64,000 nt of DNA from Eupeodes corollae (taxonomy: Eukaryota > Arthropoda > Insecta > Diptera > Syrphidae), in NCBI RefSeq assembly GCF_945859685.1, contig NC_079147.1, positions 138,222,645-138,286,644 of the forward strand, written 5' to 3'. The notes below the pieces were generated by a model that saw only the letters and a list, made by a program, of their open reading frames with translations, had not been told where the DNA came from and searched no databases. Below, in pieces: positions 23,073-50,158 of the stretch (positions within the stretch are counted from its first letter, which is position 1; each line of letters opens with the position of its first letter). The position numbers were made by a program, and so were the translations under genes.

Positions 23073-23529
23073 TTTATTAATTTCAGTTTGGATTTGAAAA
23101 TATTTTATTACATCCAATAACTACAGGCATTTTTAAAAATATATTTTTGGACTTTTGCGACTTTTCGGTACTATATGTTTCGCCCAATATTACAGTTAGT
23201 CTTTCAAATTAGATGACGCCGAATTTTTGTTTAAGACGAACGCTTTGTGGACGATTATCGACACAATTATAAAATATACAATCTACGACAAAAATATAGC
23301 ACATTACTTTATTTTCCAGTATTGCAGATACCCATGAGTTGAGAAACTGTTTTAATGGTTCAATTATAATGAGCTATTACAAACTTATTTTTTTCTCATT
23401 AAATTACAAAAATGTAAAAACTCTAAGAGAATTACCGTAATCTAAAAAAGCATCAAAAAATGCTTCGACAAAATGATAGCAATTAATATTTAATTTTAGT
23501 TCACTTTTGTTGATTGTTTTTTTCTCAAA

Positions 23530-24680
23530 GACCCAGAAAATTATGGTAAGTCACGCAGTAGTGGACGTCCAAGAGCGGTTACACGTAGAAAAGAACAAGC
23601 TTTTTTACGTATCGCTTCAAATGCTTACCTTGCTGCTAAAAAAAATTTAGAACGTCTGTAGTTAAACGTTAGGAATGTGCAACGAATCTTAACAAATCTG
23701 AGACCACCCAATTCAAAAAATGCAATGAAAACTGCCCCTTACAGCGAATCACCACGAGGCACGACTTAAGTTTGCAGAAGATCGCATAAAGTGGAGAACA
23801 TGAAGGCGGCGGTTCTTTTTACCGATGAAAAAAAAAGTTTAATATGGATAGCCCAGATGTCTGGTCATATTATTAGCATGATCTGCGGAAAGAAAAGCAA
23901 TATCTTAGTCGCCGCCAACACGGGGGAAGATTTGTAATGACTATAATAATATCAAAGTCGATTCAACTAGAAAGCCAAGACTACAATAATTGGATCCGAA
24001 ATATAACAACTAATCCTGAGAAACGTTTTACTAAGAGTCTAATGATTTCCCAGCAGGACATTCCTCCCGTTGATACTGCTAAGATTGGGCAGGTTCAGGC
24101 GGCATAAGGACTTAAGAGAAAGTCAATTTTCTATTATCTGATTGGAAAGTTGACTTTAAATTTAGTCAAGAAAAATCTCCCTATCTATCAAATCAAGTGA
24201 ACTTATGTCACATTGACAATTGATGATGTTTTTTAATTCAACTGAAAGCTGAACTTTACTACTCTATGAATTATTTATTTTTTGTAGACAATGATATTTT
24301 TGATAGTTTATGTACAATGAACTGAAGGTAGAAGTTAGTGAAGTAAAGTTCCAAGTTTGAAAATTATGACAGTTAGAAAAATAACTAGTTGCCTTGGCTT
24401 GACCGCAAATGAAGTCCGTAATGTTGTCTGAACCTGCCCATTATAAAGTTCTATTTTGAAGGAAATGATATAGAGATTCTACAATGGCCTGCCCGCTCTC
24501 GGGATCTAAACATAATTGAAAACTGTTGAAAATATATCCGAACATTATTAAAAACTCTTCCAAAGCCCGTAACCTAAGTTTTTATACTACTTTAAAAAAA
24601 ATGCTATCTTTTCGTCGCATCCCTAAAGGCTGGATTGAATTATTTTTATTGTTTTTGTGATTAAGGCTGTTTTATTTCAT
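23530..24680 (+). mobile_element. Tc1-like DNA transposon relic carrying a MITE
   Basis: Broken plus-strand frames give a Tc1-type transposase: KSRSSGRPRAVTRRKEQAFL, NVRNVQRILTNLRPPN, AVLFTDEKK (first catalytic Asp block), QQDIPPVDTAKI, then after the MITE NDIEILQWPARSRDLNIIEN (the last catalytic region). Many stops and frame changes. Split by the element at 24087-24439. Confidence 0.8.
24087..24439. mobile_element. 353-bp MITE, GGGCAGGTTCAG termini, ATT target duplication
   Basis: GGGCAGGTTCAG at 24087-24098 is exactly inverted at 24428-24439, with weaker similarity extending to about 27 bp (GGACTT shared). ATT flanks both ends (24084-24086 and 24440-24442). Removing it restores a continuous Tc1 reading across the site. 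No protein. Confidence 0.88.
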
Positions 24681-25089
24681 TGCTACTTTATAAATTAAAT
24701 GATAAATATTTTACAAATGTCTGTTTTTTCAGTTGCAAAATAATATAAAAATAACAACAATTCGAACAAAAATGTTATATAAAAATATCATCTTTATTTT
24801 AATTAGCATTAATGTGTTGGTATAAAATGTTTTTGTAGGTCCTCCACAAAGCGTATTTACCGTAGGGCTAAAATGGCTTCAGCCCGAGAGAGCCAATTTA
24901 TAATATTTGCGATTGTACTTTCCAAATATACGATCAAAAGGGCGCAAGCAGAGCAATCCAGATAGTAACTCACATATTCGATCGAATGAATTTCACTATT
25001 TCTATTTTTTTTATAAAAAGATCAATACTATCTTAGCAAACTTTAGAAAAAAAAAATATTTTATTAGTTCAAAACTTAAGAAAAAAGAG

Positions 25090-26445
25090 GCTGGGATGCG
25101 ATCCACACTGATAACTTCCCATCCCGTCTGTCGATTTGTCTTGCTTAAAAGTTTGTCTATATGTACTCGTATCAATTTGTACCAAATTTGCGTACTATTT
25201 TTTATAGATTTTATTTTTTATGAAAAAACGGACTGTTGGATTTTTATATAAAAATCACTGAATATCGAAAACAATATTTTCTGTAAAATAAAATAAGTTT
25301 GAAGCCAATATTTTTAATTTTTGAAAAGCTATTTGAGTCGAGAGTAAATTTTTACCAAGTTTTAGTATTGTTTTTTTTTTAGAGTTTTATTTTTGTAAAA
25401 AAACTGTCAATTCGATTTTCTTCAAAATTCAATCGAATGTTGAAAACAATATTTTCTATAAGATAAAATTAGTTTGAAGCCAATATTTCAAAGTTTTGAA
25501 AAGATATTTGAGTCGAAAATCAATTTTTACCAACTTTTATAATTTTTTTTTAAGGTTTTTATTCCCCAACATCTTTCAGAATGTTTAAAACAATATTTCT
25601 TATAAGATAAAATAAGTTTGAAGTCTAACTTTCAAGTTTTTGAAAAGATATTTGAATCGATATTCAATTTTTACAAACTTTTGTTAATTTTTGTTCGGTT
25701 TTTAATTTTTTATAAAAAAAACTGTCAATTCGATTTTGTTCAAAATTTTACTGAATGTTGAAAATAATATTTTTTCAAAGATAAAAGTAAATTAAAGCCA
25801 ATATATCAAAGTTTTGAAAAGATATTCGAGTCGAAAATCAATTTTTACCAACTTTTAGTAAAGTTTTTTTTAATTTTTATTTTTTATAAAAAAAAAAAAC
25901 TGTCAATTCGATTTTTCTCAATATTTTATCAGATTTCAAAAACATTATTCTCCGTTGCTCAAAATTGTTTTGGAGACGAAATAATATTTTAGTCGTTAAA
26001 TTTAGGAGGTGACAATTTTTTTTTTCAGTTTTTTTGATTTAGAAAAAAACCGTTAAATAGATTTTTTTGCAAAAAATATACTTCTTTGAGATCACGTTAC
26101 AGTTTATTATCTAAAATTTAATTCAAGTCTCTAGCGTTTTTGGTTCGTAAGATATTTAGGGTTAACCAAAATTTTCACCTTTTTTTAAACTGCTATGGTA
26201 AAAAAACCACCCACGCAATTTTCTTGAGAGCCCTTTCTGCATCTTTCTGCCTTATTATCTGTATAAGAAAATTTATTTGAAGTCGATATCTCTTCTGGTT
26301 CTTGAGCTATGGAAGACGAAAAAACGTCGCGAACGTACGGACGTAGGGACGTACGAACGTACGTACACACGCACGCACAGACATCTTTCTAAAAATCTTT
26401 TATTTCCACTCTAGGGACCTTGAAACGTTGAGAAATGTCAAAATT
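25090..26445 (-). repeat. Palindrome-ended interspersed repeat (family A), copy 4
   Basis: An inverted near-full-length copy. The right end has the GTCCCTAGAG, ACGTACGT and CATAGCTCAAGAACCAGAAG blocks, reversed. The left end is GGGATGCGATCCACACTGAT, then AACTTCCCATCCCGTCTGTC. The interior contains about four imperfect units whose GAATGTTGAAAACAATATT marker recurs near 25258, 25434, 25578 and 25753. Confidence 0.75.
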
Positions 26446-26499
26446 TTGTAAGATGTAAATAAAACATTTAAAATAAAGAAAGTAAACAAAATGAAGAAA

Positions 26500-27480
26500 T
26501 TGGAATTCGATCAGTTTTGTAAGTTAATACAATATGGAAAATCTAAGGCAATTCAATATTTTGCATGCAGTCCTTTTGCAACTAAAACAGCTTTTTCCCG
26601 TTTGGCATACTGTAAATTAGTTTTTGGCATTATTTTGCCACTCAGTTTCCACTCTTTGCCATACTTCACCTGTCGATCTAACGCAATGATCCTAAGATGA
26701 AATCCTGCGTTTAAGGATCCCCCAAAGATGTTCAATGGGGTTGAGATCCGGGGACTAGGGTGGCCAGTCTAGAACATTGACTCCTTGAGTTTGAAGCCAA
26801 TCGCGAGTGATTCTTGCAGTATGTTTCCGATCATTGTCTTGTTGAAAGACAATGTCCGAAAGTACCTTACCCTATTTTCTTACCGATGGATGAGACAAGG
26901 CTATCATTCAATATTTGAGTGTGAGGATTGTGCTGTCATTCGACCATCTACCTTCGAGCGAGCACACCCCAACTCCTGAAAAATACATCCCCATATCTTT
27001 CTTTCTTTTACCAAACGTTTTGATAGAGGCTCTTTGGGCTTTTTCCAAAACTATTCTGTGCCATCGGAGCCCAGACGATATATTTGCTTGCAAAATGCAA
27101 ACGCAGCTTTCGGTGGCGATTCGTCAGTAAGGGTTTTCTTATTTTTGCTCGTCCTTTCATTCATTCGTCCTTGTCAGAACTCTTCTAACCGTTTCTAGGT
27201 TTTCATCAACTCACTGAGTAGCTGATAAGTGCTGTTTTATTTGTACAGCATTGTAAAATGTTCCAGTGATGACAGATCTAACGATGTTCCGTTTTGTAAC
27301 AGGATTCAATTTGGGTTTTCTTCTTGACGGTCGACTTTTTGTTGTTATATTAAGCATCTTTCTGTAATTGCTGACAGTACTTATTGAACATTTTAGTTTA
27401 TTCGAGATTTCTCTATGCGTATTATGTTCCTCTAATAACTTTTTTATACTTTCCTTTAAAAAACGGCTTATTCCTTTCAT
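26500..27480 (-). mobile_element. Tc1-like DNA transposon relic
   Basis: The minus strand at 27480-27211 has a Tc1 helix-turn-helix domain (EISNKLKCSISTVSNYRKML, then SRRKPKLN and VRSVITGTF). Downstream in broken frames come NERTSKNKKTLTDESPPKA, DNDRKHTARIT, LDWP..SPDLNPIEHLWG and EVWQRVETEWQ. All catalytic blocks can be traced but not in one frame. Confidence 0.8.
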
Positions 27481-27499
27481 TTTGTAACCTTTTTTATTT

Positions 27500-28430
27500 T
27501 TTATAGAAAAAAAAATAATTATAATAAATTATTTCAAAAAAGATTCAAAGGAAAAATAAACACGGGACAAAAATACTACAGCTTACTTACTTACCTTTAA
27601 TTTTTTAGAGAAGATATTTGCTCTGTACAACTTCACTGCAAAAAAGAACTCACAAAACTGATCGAATGTACCTATTCCTCAATGACCTTGTATTTGGTAA
27701 CGGTATTTACGATTAGCTGTAATTCTCATTGGTAAATCATTAAGCTTGTTTACTTCTAGCAAATCATAAGTAAAATATTTCTGCAATGTCATTTGGTAAC
27801 TTTTTGTAAAACGTGGCTCACATTCGATCTAAAATGTGCGTGGTTGGTAAAAGATCATTTAATAGAGATTATCTACATTGGAGACGAATATTTTTCGAAA
27901 TCTAAGCGAACTTTCTGATCAACAATATCACTTTTTAAGCAAACAAATATTTGAAACCTTTCTAATAAATGGATAAACATGTTTCTCTTACTTTATTTTT
28001 ATACTCGTTATCTGTATTTTGTGGCCCATGTAACATTTTTGATAGTGGAAAAGGTCAGCATGGTTCTAGTCAAGGCTTTGCGAAGCATGTAAATGAAAGA
28101 CTACATACCTTCACATGTAACAAGCTTGAGATATTGAAATGAAAACTCGTCCCAAAGCTGAAAACAGAATGAACTTCAAGTTATTTGAGCAATTAGTAGC
28201 CGAAAGAAAATACGATGAAATAAAATAAATAAATATGGATCTATAAATAAAGGGAATTTCATTATGATGAATTATGATGTTATAAGCAATATAGGAATTC
28301 AATCCATTTCTTTTAAAACATTTGCGTACAAAGTTTTGGCAATTCAGGAAAGGGAAGAACATCATATTTTGCATATGTTTCTGATTCTTGTCCGGAAGCT
28401 CCAACATTTGTCGGCTTTTTACAAAACGTA
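27500..28430. other. Unassigned AT-rich spacer
   Basis: No gene, array or repeat was recognised. Short frames on both strands lack family motifs. Confidence 0.4.
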
Positions 28431-28436
28431 AATGGC

Positions 28437-28527
28437 TACATTACTCGCACACAGGAATGGTTGAGAATTGTAAGTCACTAGGCCCTAGTTATCAACGGAC
28501 TGTTGCGCCACCCAATTCATTCATTCT
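28437..28527 (+). mobile_element. SINE (family S) 3' end
   Basis: ACATTACTCGCACACAGGAA, then GTAAGTCACTAGGCCCTAGT and GGACTGTTGCGCCACC, ending in a short ATTCATTCATTC tail. The tail suggests how the family's 3' end looked at insertion. Confidence 0.7.
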
Positions 28528-29139
28528 TTCAAATGGCTAGTTAAGAAGAAGTGGTCCAAAGTAGAGAAGGGTCGCAGGAGGGGGTCCTTTTTTTTTTAAA
28601 TAATATCCATTTATTTCTGTTCGCGACCAATTATTGAGAGAGTTGAAGGGAAGGCAATTAAACACTTAGCAATAAAAATGGTTATGTTTTTGCGTCTAAG
28701 CTTGGTTCACATGAGTGAAAAAGTGGAAAATCAATTCGGAAAAATGCAACCACTTTCAGAAATTATATCCGGTTGATCTTGGATGAGATTTTTAAGAATA
28801 GTGTCTTATAGATTTCTACATGGGTATAATAAGTTTTCCCACAAAAATTGGATTTTTTTCGTGACGCATGGAACACAATTGGAATTGTTAAAAATTTGTT
28901 GGCATTGTTTATTGGAACTTCGGTTACGTGGTAACGAGTACCGTACCGTACAGCTGTCTTATTTGCACCCAAACATTTTTTTTTTAAATTGTATTGGAAT
29001 TGGTGTGAAGAGGGTAAATCTGCTGAAAAATCCAGACCTGCAGGTTTGATCTTAAATCGGAAATAAATCAATGTACTTTTTCCGTAATGGTGAAATTTGT
29101 ATTTTGACAGATCTAGATCAAGAATAATTTGATTTATTT

Positions 29140-29425
29140 TAGCCATGGAAACCCCCATTATCCAACATTTTTTTGGAGCAAAACAAAACAAAAATATGAA
29201 TTTGAGGCAGCTTGATCTTCATATAAGAGAAAAAGAAAGAAAAGAATTGAAGAAAGCATTTCGATATGTTGAGGTTGCTTAAAGAATATAATTGTGAACT
29301 GCAATGTCAAATGTTAGTGCAGAAAGATCTTTTCCCAAATTGAAACTAATAAAAGGCTATTAGATGTCTATCATTAACGAAGAACGCCTCCAGAGTTTAG
29401 CTTTTTTTAAATAGAAACTGAACTT
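29140..29425 (+). mobile_element. hAT transposase C-terminal relic
   Basis: The plus strand near 29300-29400 reads MSNVSAERSFPKLKLIK, a stop region, and NEERLQSLAFF. This is the conserved C-terminal dimerisation block of hAT/ZMYM-type transposases (NVSAERSFSKLK...RL..LA). No other domain was recovered. Termini were not found. Confidence 0.6.
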
Positions 29426-29429
29426 TATA

Positions 29430-30140
29430 ATCAATACTTACATGGAATAAAAATTTAAAAATGCTATCAATTTATATTACTTTATTGTCTTTGTTCTAAA
29501 TGGCGCTAAAATGTTTAACCCGATACAAGCCTCTGGTTAGCCTAATACCGTTATAATCAATCTTATTGTAATTCGCGTTTGATATTGGCAAATATAATTT
29601 TAAATACAAATGTCATTAGTTTTCAAAATAATTTTCATTTTCATAAAATTCAAAATGGGTAGAGTAGCAATGTTTCTTCTAATAAGAATTTTAGGTGATG
29701 AAAATAAAGAAAACTAAATAAGGGGGGAGACTAGAAACTGTTCTAATTAGAGAAAGGTGTCTGTCAGACACAAAGTTAGCGAATAGAAAATGTTGCTTTC
29801 CTCACAAAAAGTTACGTTCCACTAAAAGTATAGTGCTACCCTAAGAAAACTTGCTCGTAACGCCATTCGTAATATAAATATTTAAAAATCACATTCGTCA
29901 TTTAAACACAACACCCATTGCAATAGGGATGAATAGCTCACAACCTTCTTCCGTTGATCAAGTGACCATTTGGTTTGCATTCTTTTTACACCGATTTAGA
30001 ATAATTTCAAAAATGAATGGAAAGTTTGAATCTGTTTTTAATTTCTTTTTTTTGTTCCTTGGTACTGATGTATCATTTTATAAATCTTAAATTACATCAT
30101 TGTTTTATGATCTTTTTTTCTGTCTTAAACAATCTTAGCC
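29430..30140. other. Unassigned spacer, 3' flank of the zinc-finger gene
   Basis: No feature recognised. Probably includes the 3' UTR of the minus-strand zinc-finger gene, whose stop is at 30203. Confidence 0.4.
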
Positions 30141-30147
30141 TAACCTA

Positions 30148-31606
<1,459 letters not shown>

Positions 31607-32665
31607 AATTTTTGTATACAAAATTTTGTTTTGATTTCTGGAAAGCGTAAAGTTAATTTTTTAGGAAGAATTAAAAAGTGACATTACAATTGGCAGCATT
31701 TAAGGAAGAGAAACGCACAAAAAAGACCACATTAGCTGTCAAAAACTTTTGGTTTGTTCAGATAACTGACATTTCAGTAAATCACACTGTTTAAGGTTGA
31801 TTTACACTATTTTGTAATATCTTCTTGTGCTAACGATTTTTATTTAAATAAATCACTTCATTTTCTTCCTATTCAAACAGAAATTATTTATCCACAAGGA
31901 GAAACTTGTAAGGAAGTTTTAAGTGCATTCACTTAAATTTATAAAAAACTTTAAGAATTAGTTTTCTTTATTTTCGATTTCATTTACAAATTAAAATTGC
32001 ATACATCTTTTTTGGCGAAACATCATTACTTTAAATTGCAAATTGAATTAGATGTCAAAGTAGTTACAACTCTCAGCCATTCGTGTGCATGAGTCAATGA
32101 AACGGATGGAGAGGACTTACAGTTTTGTCCTCAGCCATGATCTTTCAAACAAACACAAAACAAGAGTGGTATAATTTAGAGGTTAAGTTGCGCACGAACA
32201 ATTTATCCGTTGGAGTGTGGATGGTATTTGGAATGCGAATAGAGTTTGACAGTTCGTAGCGACCAAACTGCAATTCATTACTAACAAGTTGTTTTTATAA
32301 AATTTTCTTTAGAGAAATGTTTGTTTTAGGCAAATGCAAATTATATTAGCCCAACATTAGTGTTAATTGGTTGCTTATAATTTAAATGTGTGGAATTGAC
32401 TTTTTGAAATGAGTAAAATCACGTTTGTTCGTCTATTCCATTCGTTGTTCGCTCTCATGTGCAAGATTCATTGTCATACTGAGTGAACATTGTACAACCA
32501 TACAAACAGACATAATTTTTCATTCTCTTAATTTTTCGAATTGGACGCGGCCACTCAAATTTGTGTTGTCACTTGCCTGTCAAACTCAACTGTGTTGTTT
32601 TCTTTTGTGATCATCAAATACATTTTATTATTAAACATTTAAATTAAAAATATAAATATAAAAGA
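31607..32665. promoter_or_regulatory. Shared divergent promoter region of the zinc-finger pair
   Basis: The 1059 bp between the two start codons must hold both promoters and leaders. It is AT-rich and contains a decayed SINE fragment at about 32060-32140. No specific TATA box or initiator can be assigned with confidence. Confidence 0.5.
32060..32140 (-). mobile_element. SINE (family S) fragment in the divergent promoter
   Basis: TTACAACTCTCAGCCATTCG, TGTGCATGAGTCAATG and GAGGACTTACAGTTTTG match, with changes, the 16775-16842 segment of the family S copy. It is strongly diverged. Confidence 0.5.
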
Positions 32666-47177
<14,512 letters not shown>

Positions 47178-47556
47178 ACTTATTTAAGTACACATACACA
47201 TATACATATGTAGAATAAGAAAAACAGTGTTATCTATATTATATTCAAGACCATTTTAGCTTGTAGTACCTTTACAACAACAACAACAAGGATTGTAATA
47301 TCAACTTTGAGTATTTCAATCTTTAATTTGAATTAAATTATGTAACAAATCATTAAAGTACGTACAGTGCATAATTTCTTTTTATGTATTTGTTAAATAT
47401 TTCATTTCAGTGGCTCCCACGACTAATCACTAATCGGACAAAAAGAATGTAAATTTTAGAAATATAATTTCTCCAAAAATATAGTAGAACCTAATCATCA
47501 TTGTTTTAACATATTTGAACTCAAATAAAGTTTCCTAAGGCCCACATAAAAGCTCT

Positions 47557-48054
47557 TTAATGTACAAGAACTAACAACTGCTTTTTTGCACTTATAATAT
47601 ATAAGTGTTGCAAACCTATCAGTTTTAGTCGATCGGTATAAGGAGGCACATTGGATGTATCATCCCATGGGAGGCCACATAAGGCAAATCGAACGAACCG
47701 TCTTTGAACATTTTCAATTCTAAGTGAATGGTTTTCATAAAAGGGAGACCATACTTGGCATGCATATTCAAGTTGAGGACGGACTAGGGAAATGTAAAGT
47801 GCTTTAGTTACATAGGGATTGGAAAATTCTTTTGACCATCTCTTAATAAAACCGAGATATCTATAAGCTTTATTAATAATTTGGTCCAAATGGGGGTGGA
47901 GATTCAGGTGTTTGTCGCGCATAATACCAAGATCTCTAATAGAATCCACTATGTTAACGGCGTCATTAAGGAAGTAGTATACACTATCAGATGGGAATTG
48001 TTTGCGCGAAAAGGTCATTTGTTTACATTTAACTCTAGGAAATTATGCATGCAC
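47557..48054 (-). mobile_element. LINE RT C-terminal fragment
   Basis: The minus strand reads MTFSRKQFPSDSVYYFLND, IRDLGIMRDKHLNLHPHLDQ, SLVRPQLEYACQVWSPF and RRFVRFALCGLPW, the thumb and post-RT region of a Jockey/CR1-group LINE. It joins a Harbinger-derived fragment at about 48055. Confidence 0.75.
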
Positions 48055-48115
48055 ATTAGTTCTCTTGCTGCTGAATAAAAATGCATTGATTCATGTTATT
48101 TTATAAAAGAAATGT
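48055..48115 (-). mobile_element. Fragment of the Harbinger Myb-gene intron/exon
   Basis: The minus strand matches 712-770 of the Harbinger element: TTTCTTTTATAAAATAACAT, GAATCAATG, the TTATTCAG acceptor and CAAGAGAACTAAT. It shows a second, mostly deleted copy of that family, chimeric with the LINE fragment. Confidence 0.7.
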
Positions 48116-48479
48116 TACAATTAAACAATCAAAATGACATATGTAAAAAACATTGAAATTCACGTGTAAATTTATACTGTTTATAGGTATGTTATTGTAC
48201 AATTGTTTTAAGCGGTGTAACTTCTAAACGCTTGCTCGTAGAAAGTTGATAAGTTATTTTGTAGTATATTTAATGATGTACAAAGTGTAGATTTAAACTT
48301 TTTTGAAGAGTTCACTATTCAATAGTAACAGTATTAAAACAAGCATTTTCCACAAAAAAACATTATTTTTTATGTTCACTTGGGATTTTTGGGAACGCTT
48401 TGTGCACTTGTTACTAACGATGTTTGTTTGTTGTTGTTGTTTGACTGTTTCCTGCATTTGTAGGTGGTGATTCCACACG

Positions 48480-48800
48480 AGAATTACTCTTTCAATAAGT
48501 GACGGCATCTTTAGCTACTTTCCTCTTCATCAGCTCCCACACGTTTTCAACTGGGTTTATATTAGGGATGATTCCCGGCCAGACCAACAGAGGGATGTTT
48601 TCTTCCCTCTAATAAGTTTTTATGGACCGGGCTGTGTGGCATAGAGCACCATCTTGCATAAAAATGTAAAATGTAAATATTGCGTATAATCTAATAATTA
48701 TAAAAATTCTGCAGTGCGTCTTATAATATGGCCAGGGACTGTACATAATACACTCAGCGAAATAATGATAAGGACAGAAAAAAAACACCACTGTTCCGTC
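48480..48800 (-). mobile_element. Tc1-like transposase C-terminal fragment
   Basis: The minus strand reads YIFMQDGALCHTARSIKTY, then after a stop REENIPLLVWPGIIPNINPV and ENVWELMKRKVAKDAV. These are the second and third catalytic blocks of a Tc1/mariner DDE transposase (QDGA.CHTA; WP..SPD.NPIEN.W). Confidence 0.8.
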
Positions 48801-50158
48801 TGTTTTTATGAAAAATTAATATAAAGGAATGGCACCCGTTTTGTTTTATCTAATGTTTTTAGAACTGATAGACTAAATTTCTCTCTCTTGTTCCGTTTGT
48901 CTTACAACAATTTATTGATCTTTATTGGGGTACGAAAAATCTATAAGGCCAAGTGATTGTATTTAAGAATCGTTATTAAAGTGGACCAGAAATAAAAAAA
49001 TCTTTAGATAACAAAAGTTTGTCCGGTTAATTTAGACATTCGAAGTTACCTAAATTCCCACCAATTTGAAAATCGGTAAAAATCATTAAAAACAAAATTT
49101 GAAAGTTCCCCATCTTTCCCCTGTAAGGAAAAAATTTGATTCAAGGTCAAATGTAAAAAAAAAACGAGTTTTTCGCGATTTTCAGCAAAACGGTTAGTTT
49201 TATAATAGAAATATTTCAAACAAAAATGTAGATCATAAAATTATATACAAAAAATTATTTAATACTTTTTTTTATACGAGCCACCGTTTTCGAGATATAA
49301 CTATTCAAAAAGTTGTAAAAGTTTGAAACTGGCTTGTTTCTTGACGGGATTGAGGCTGGTATGCCTTGTTTAAGTGGGAGTGGGCGATGATTCTGGGAAG
49401 GTAGAGGGATAAGAAAGTCCTCCAGTTTCAGCACTCATCTGCAGAAAATTCTCGAGAATCATTGACCTTACTCAGCTTTACAACTCGACAAGTTTGATGT
49501 TCAGAGTAGAAGAATAAAACCATTAATTAGTTTAATTTATTTTTGTTTGCTTTTATTTTATGTAAACATATTGTTTGTTGTAGACTGACTTAAAAACGAA
49601 ATATCTAAAAGCTACTTCTTATAATTATCAATATTAAAACAAATTGGGTTTTGCAGGTTATATAATTAACATAATTATCAATAAATAGGATTTTTGTTTT
49701 GTTTTGTTTTATTTTTTTTTAGTTGAATTTAGAACAACACATTCCTTGGGAGCACGACGGGAGAGTATACGTATTTTTTATGTACCTAAAATAAAAAGAA
49801 GAATCAACAAATTAAAAAATATATATATGTATATATAAAAACTAATTTTAACATCTTTTCAGCAAAAACTTTGGGATGTTATTTTTAAAGAATTTTGGTT
49901 CCTTTGGCAAATAAATCAAATAACTGTGTGTGTGTTTCTTTTTTTTAGGTACAAACAATACTATCAAAGTAAGTTATTTCTATTACATTATTATTTATAT
50001 ATGTAAATATTGAAGAAATTTGAATAATTTCAAAAATTCGATTCTTCTCTATCCCAATCTATGTATATGTATATGTATGCATCTCTCATTTTTAATAGCT
50101 TTCTAGGCGTTGGTATAAGTTTTTTGTTTTTGTTTCTTTTTGTCTATTTTCGCTGCTA
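48801..50158. other. AT-rich spacer, 3' flank of NAA25
   Basis: No coding feature. It includes the presumed 3' UTR of the minus-strand NAA25 gene. Simple TATATG runs occur at 49815-49840 and 50060-50080. Confidence 0.4.

Noticed and set aside
24907..25251. 114-codon plus-strand open frame
   Set aside because: It covers the AT-rich end of the family A repeat and its flank; the codons are dominated by Lys, Asn, Phe and Ile as in noncoding AT-rich DNA.
28763..29191. 142-codon minus-strand open frame
   Set aside because: No recognised motif, no splice partners in phase, and it overlaps the hAT relic. Possible remains of an element protein but not supportable.
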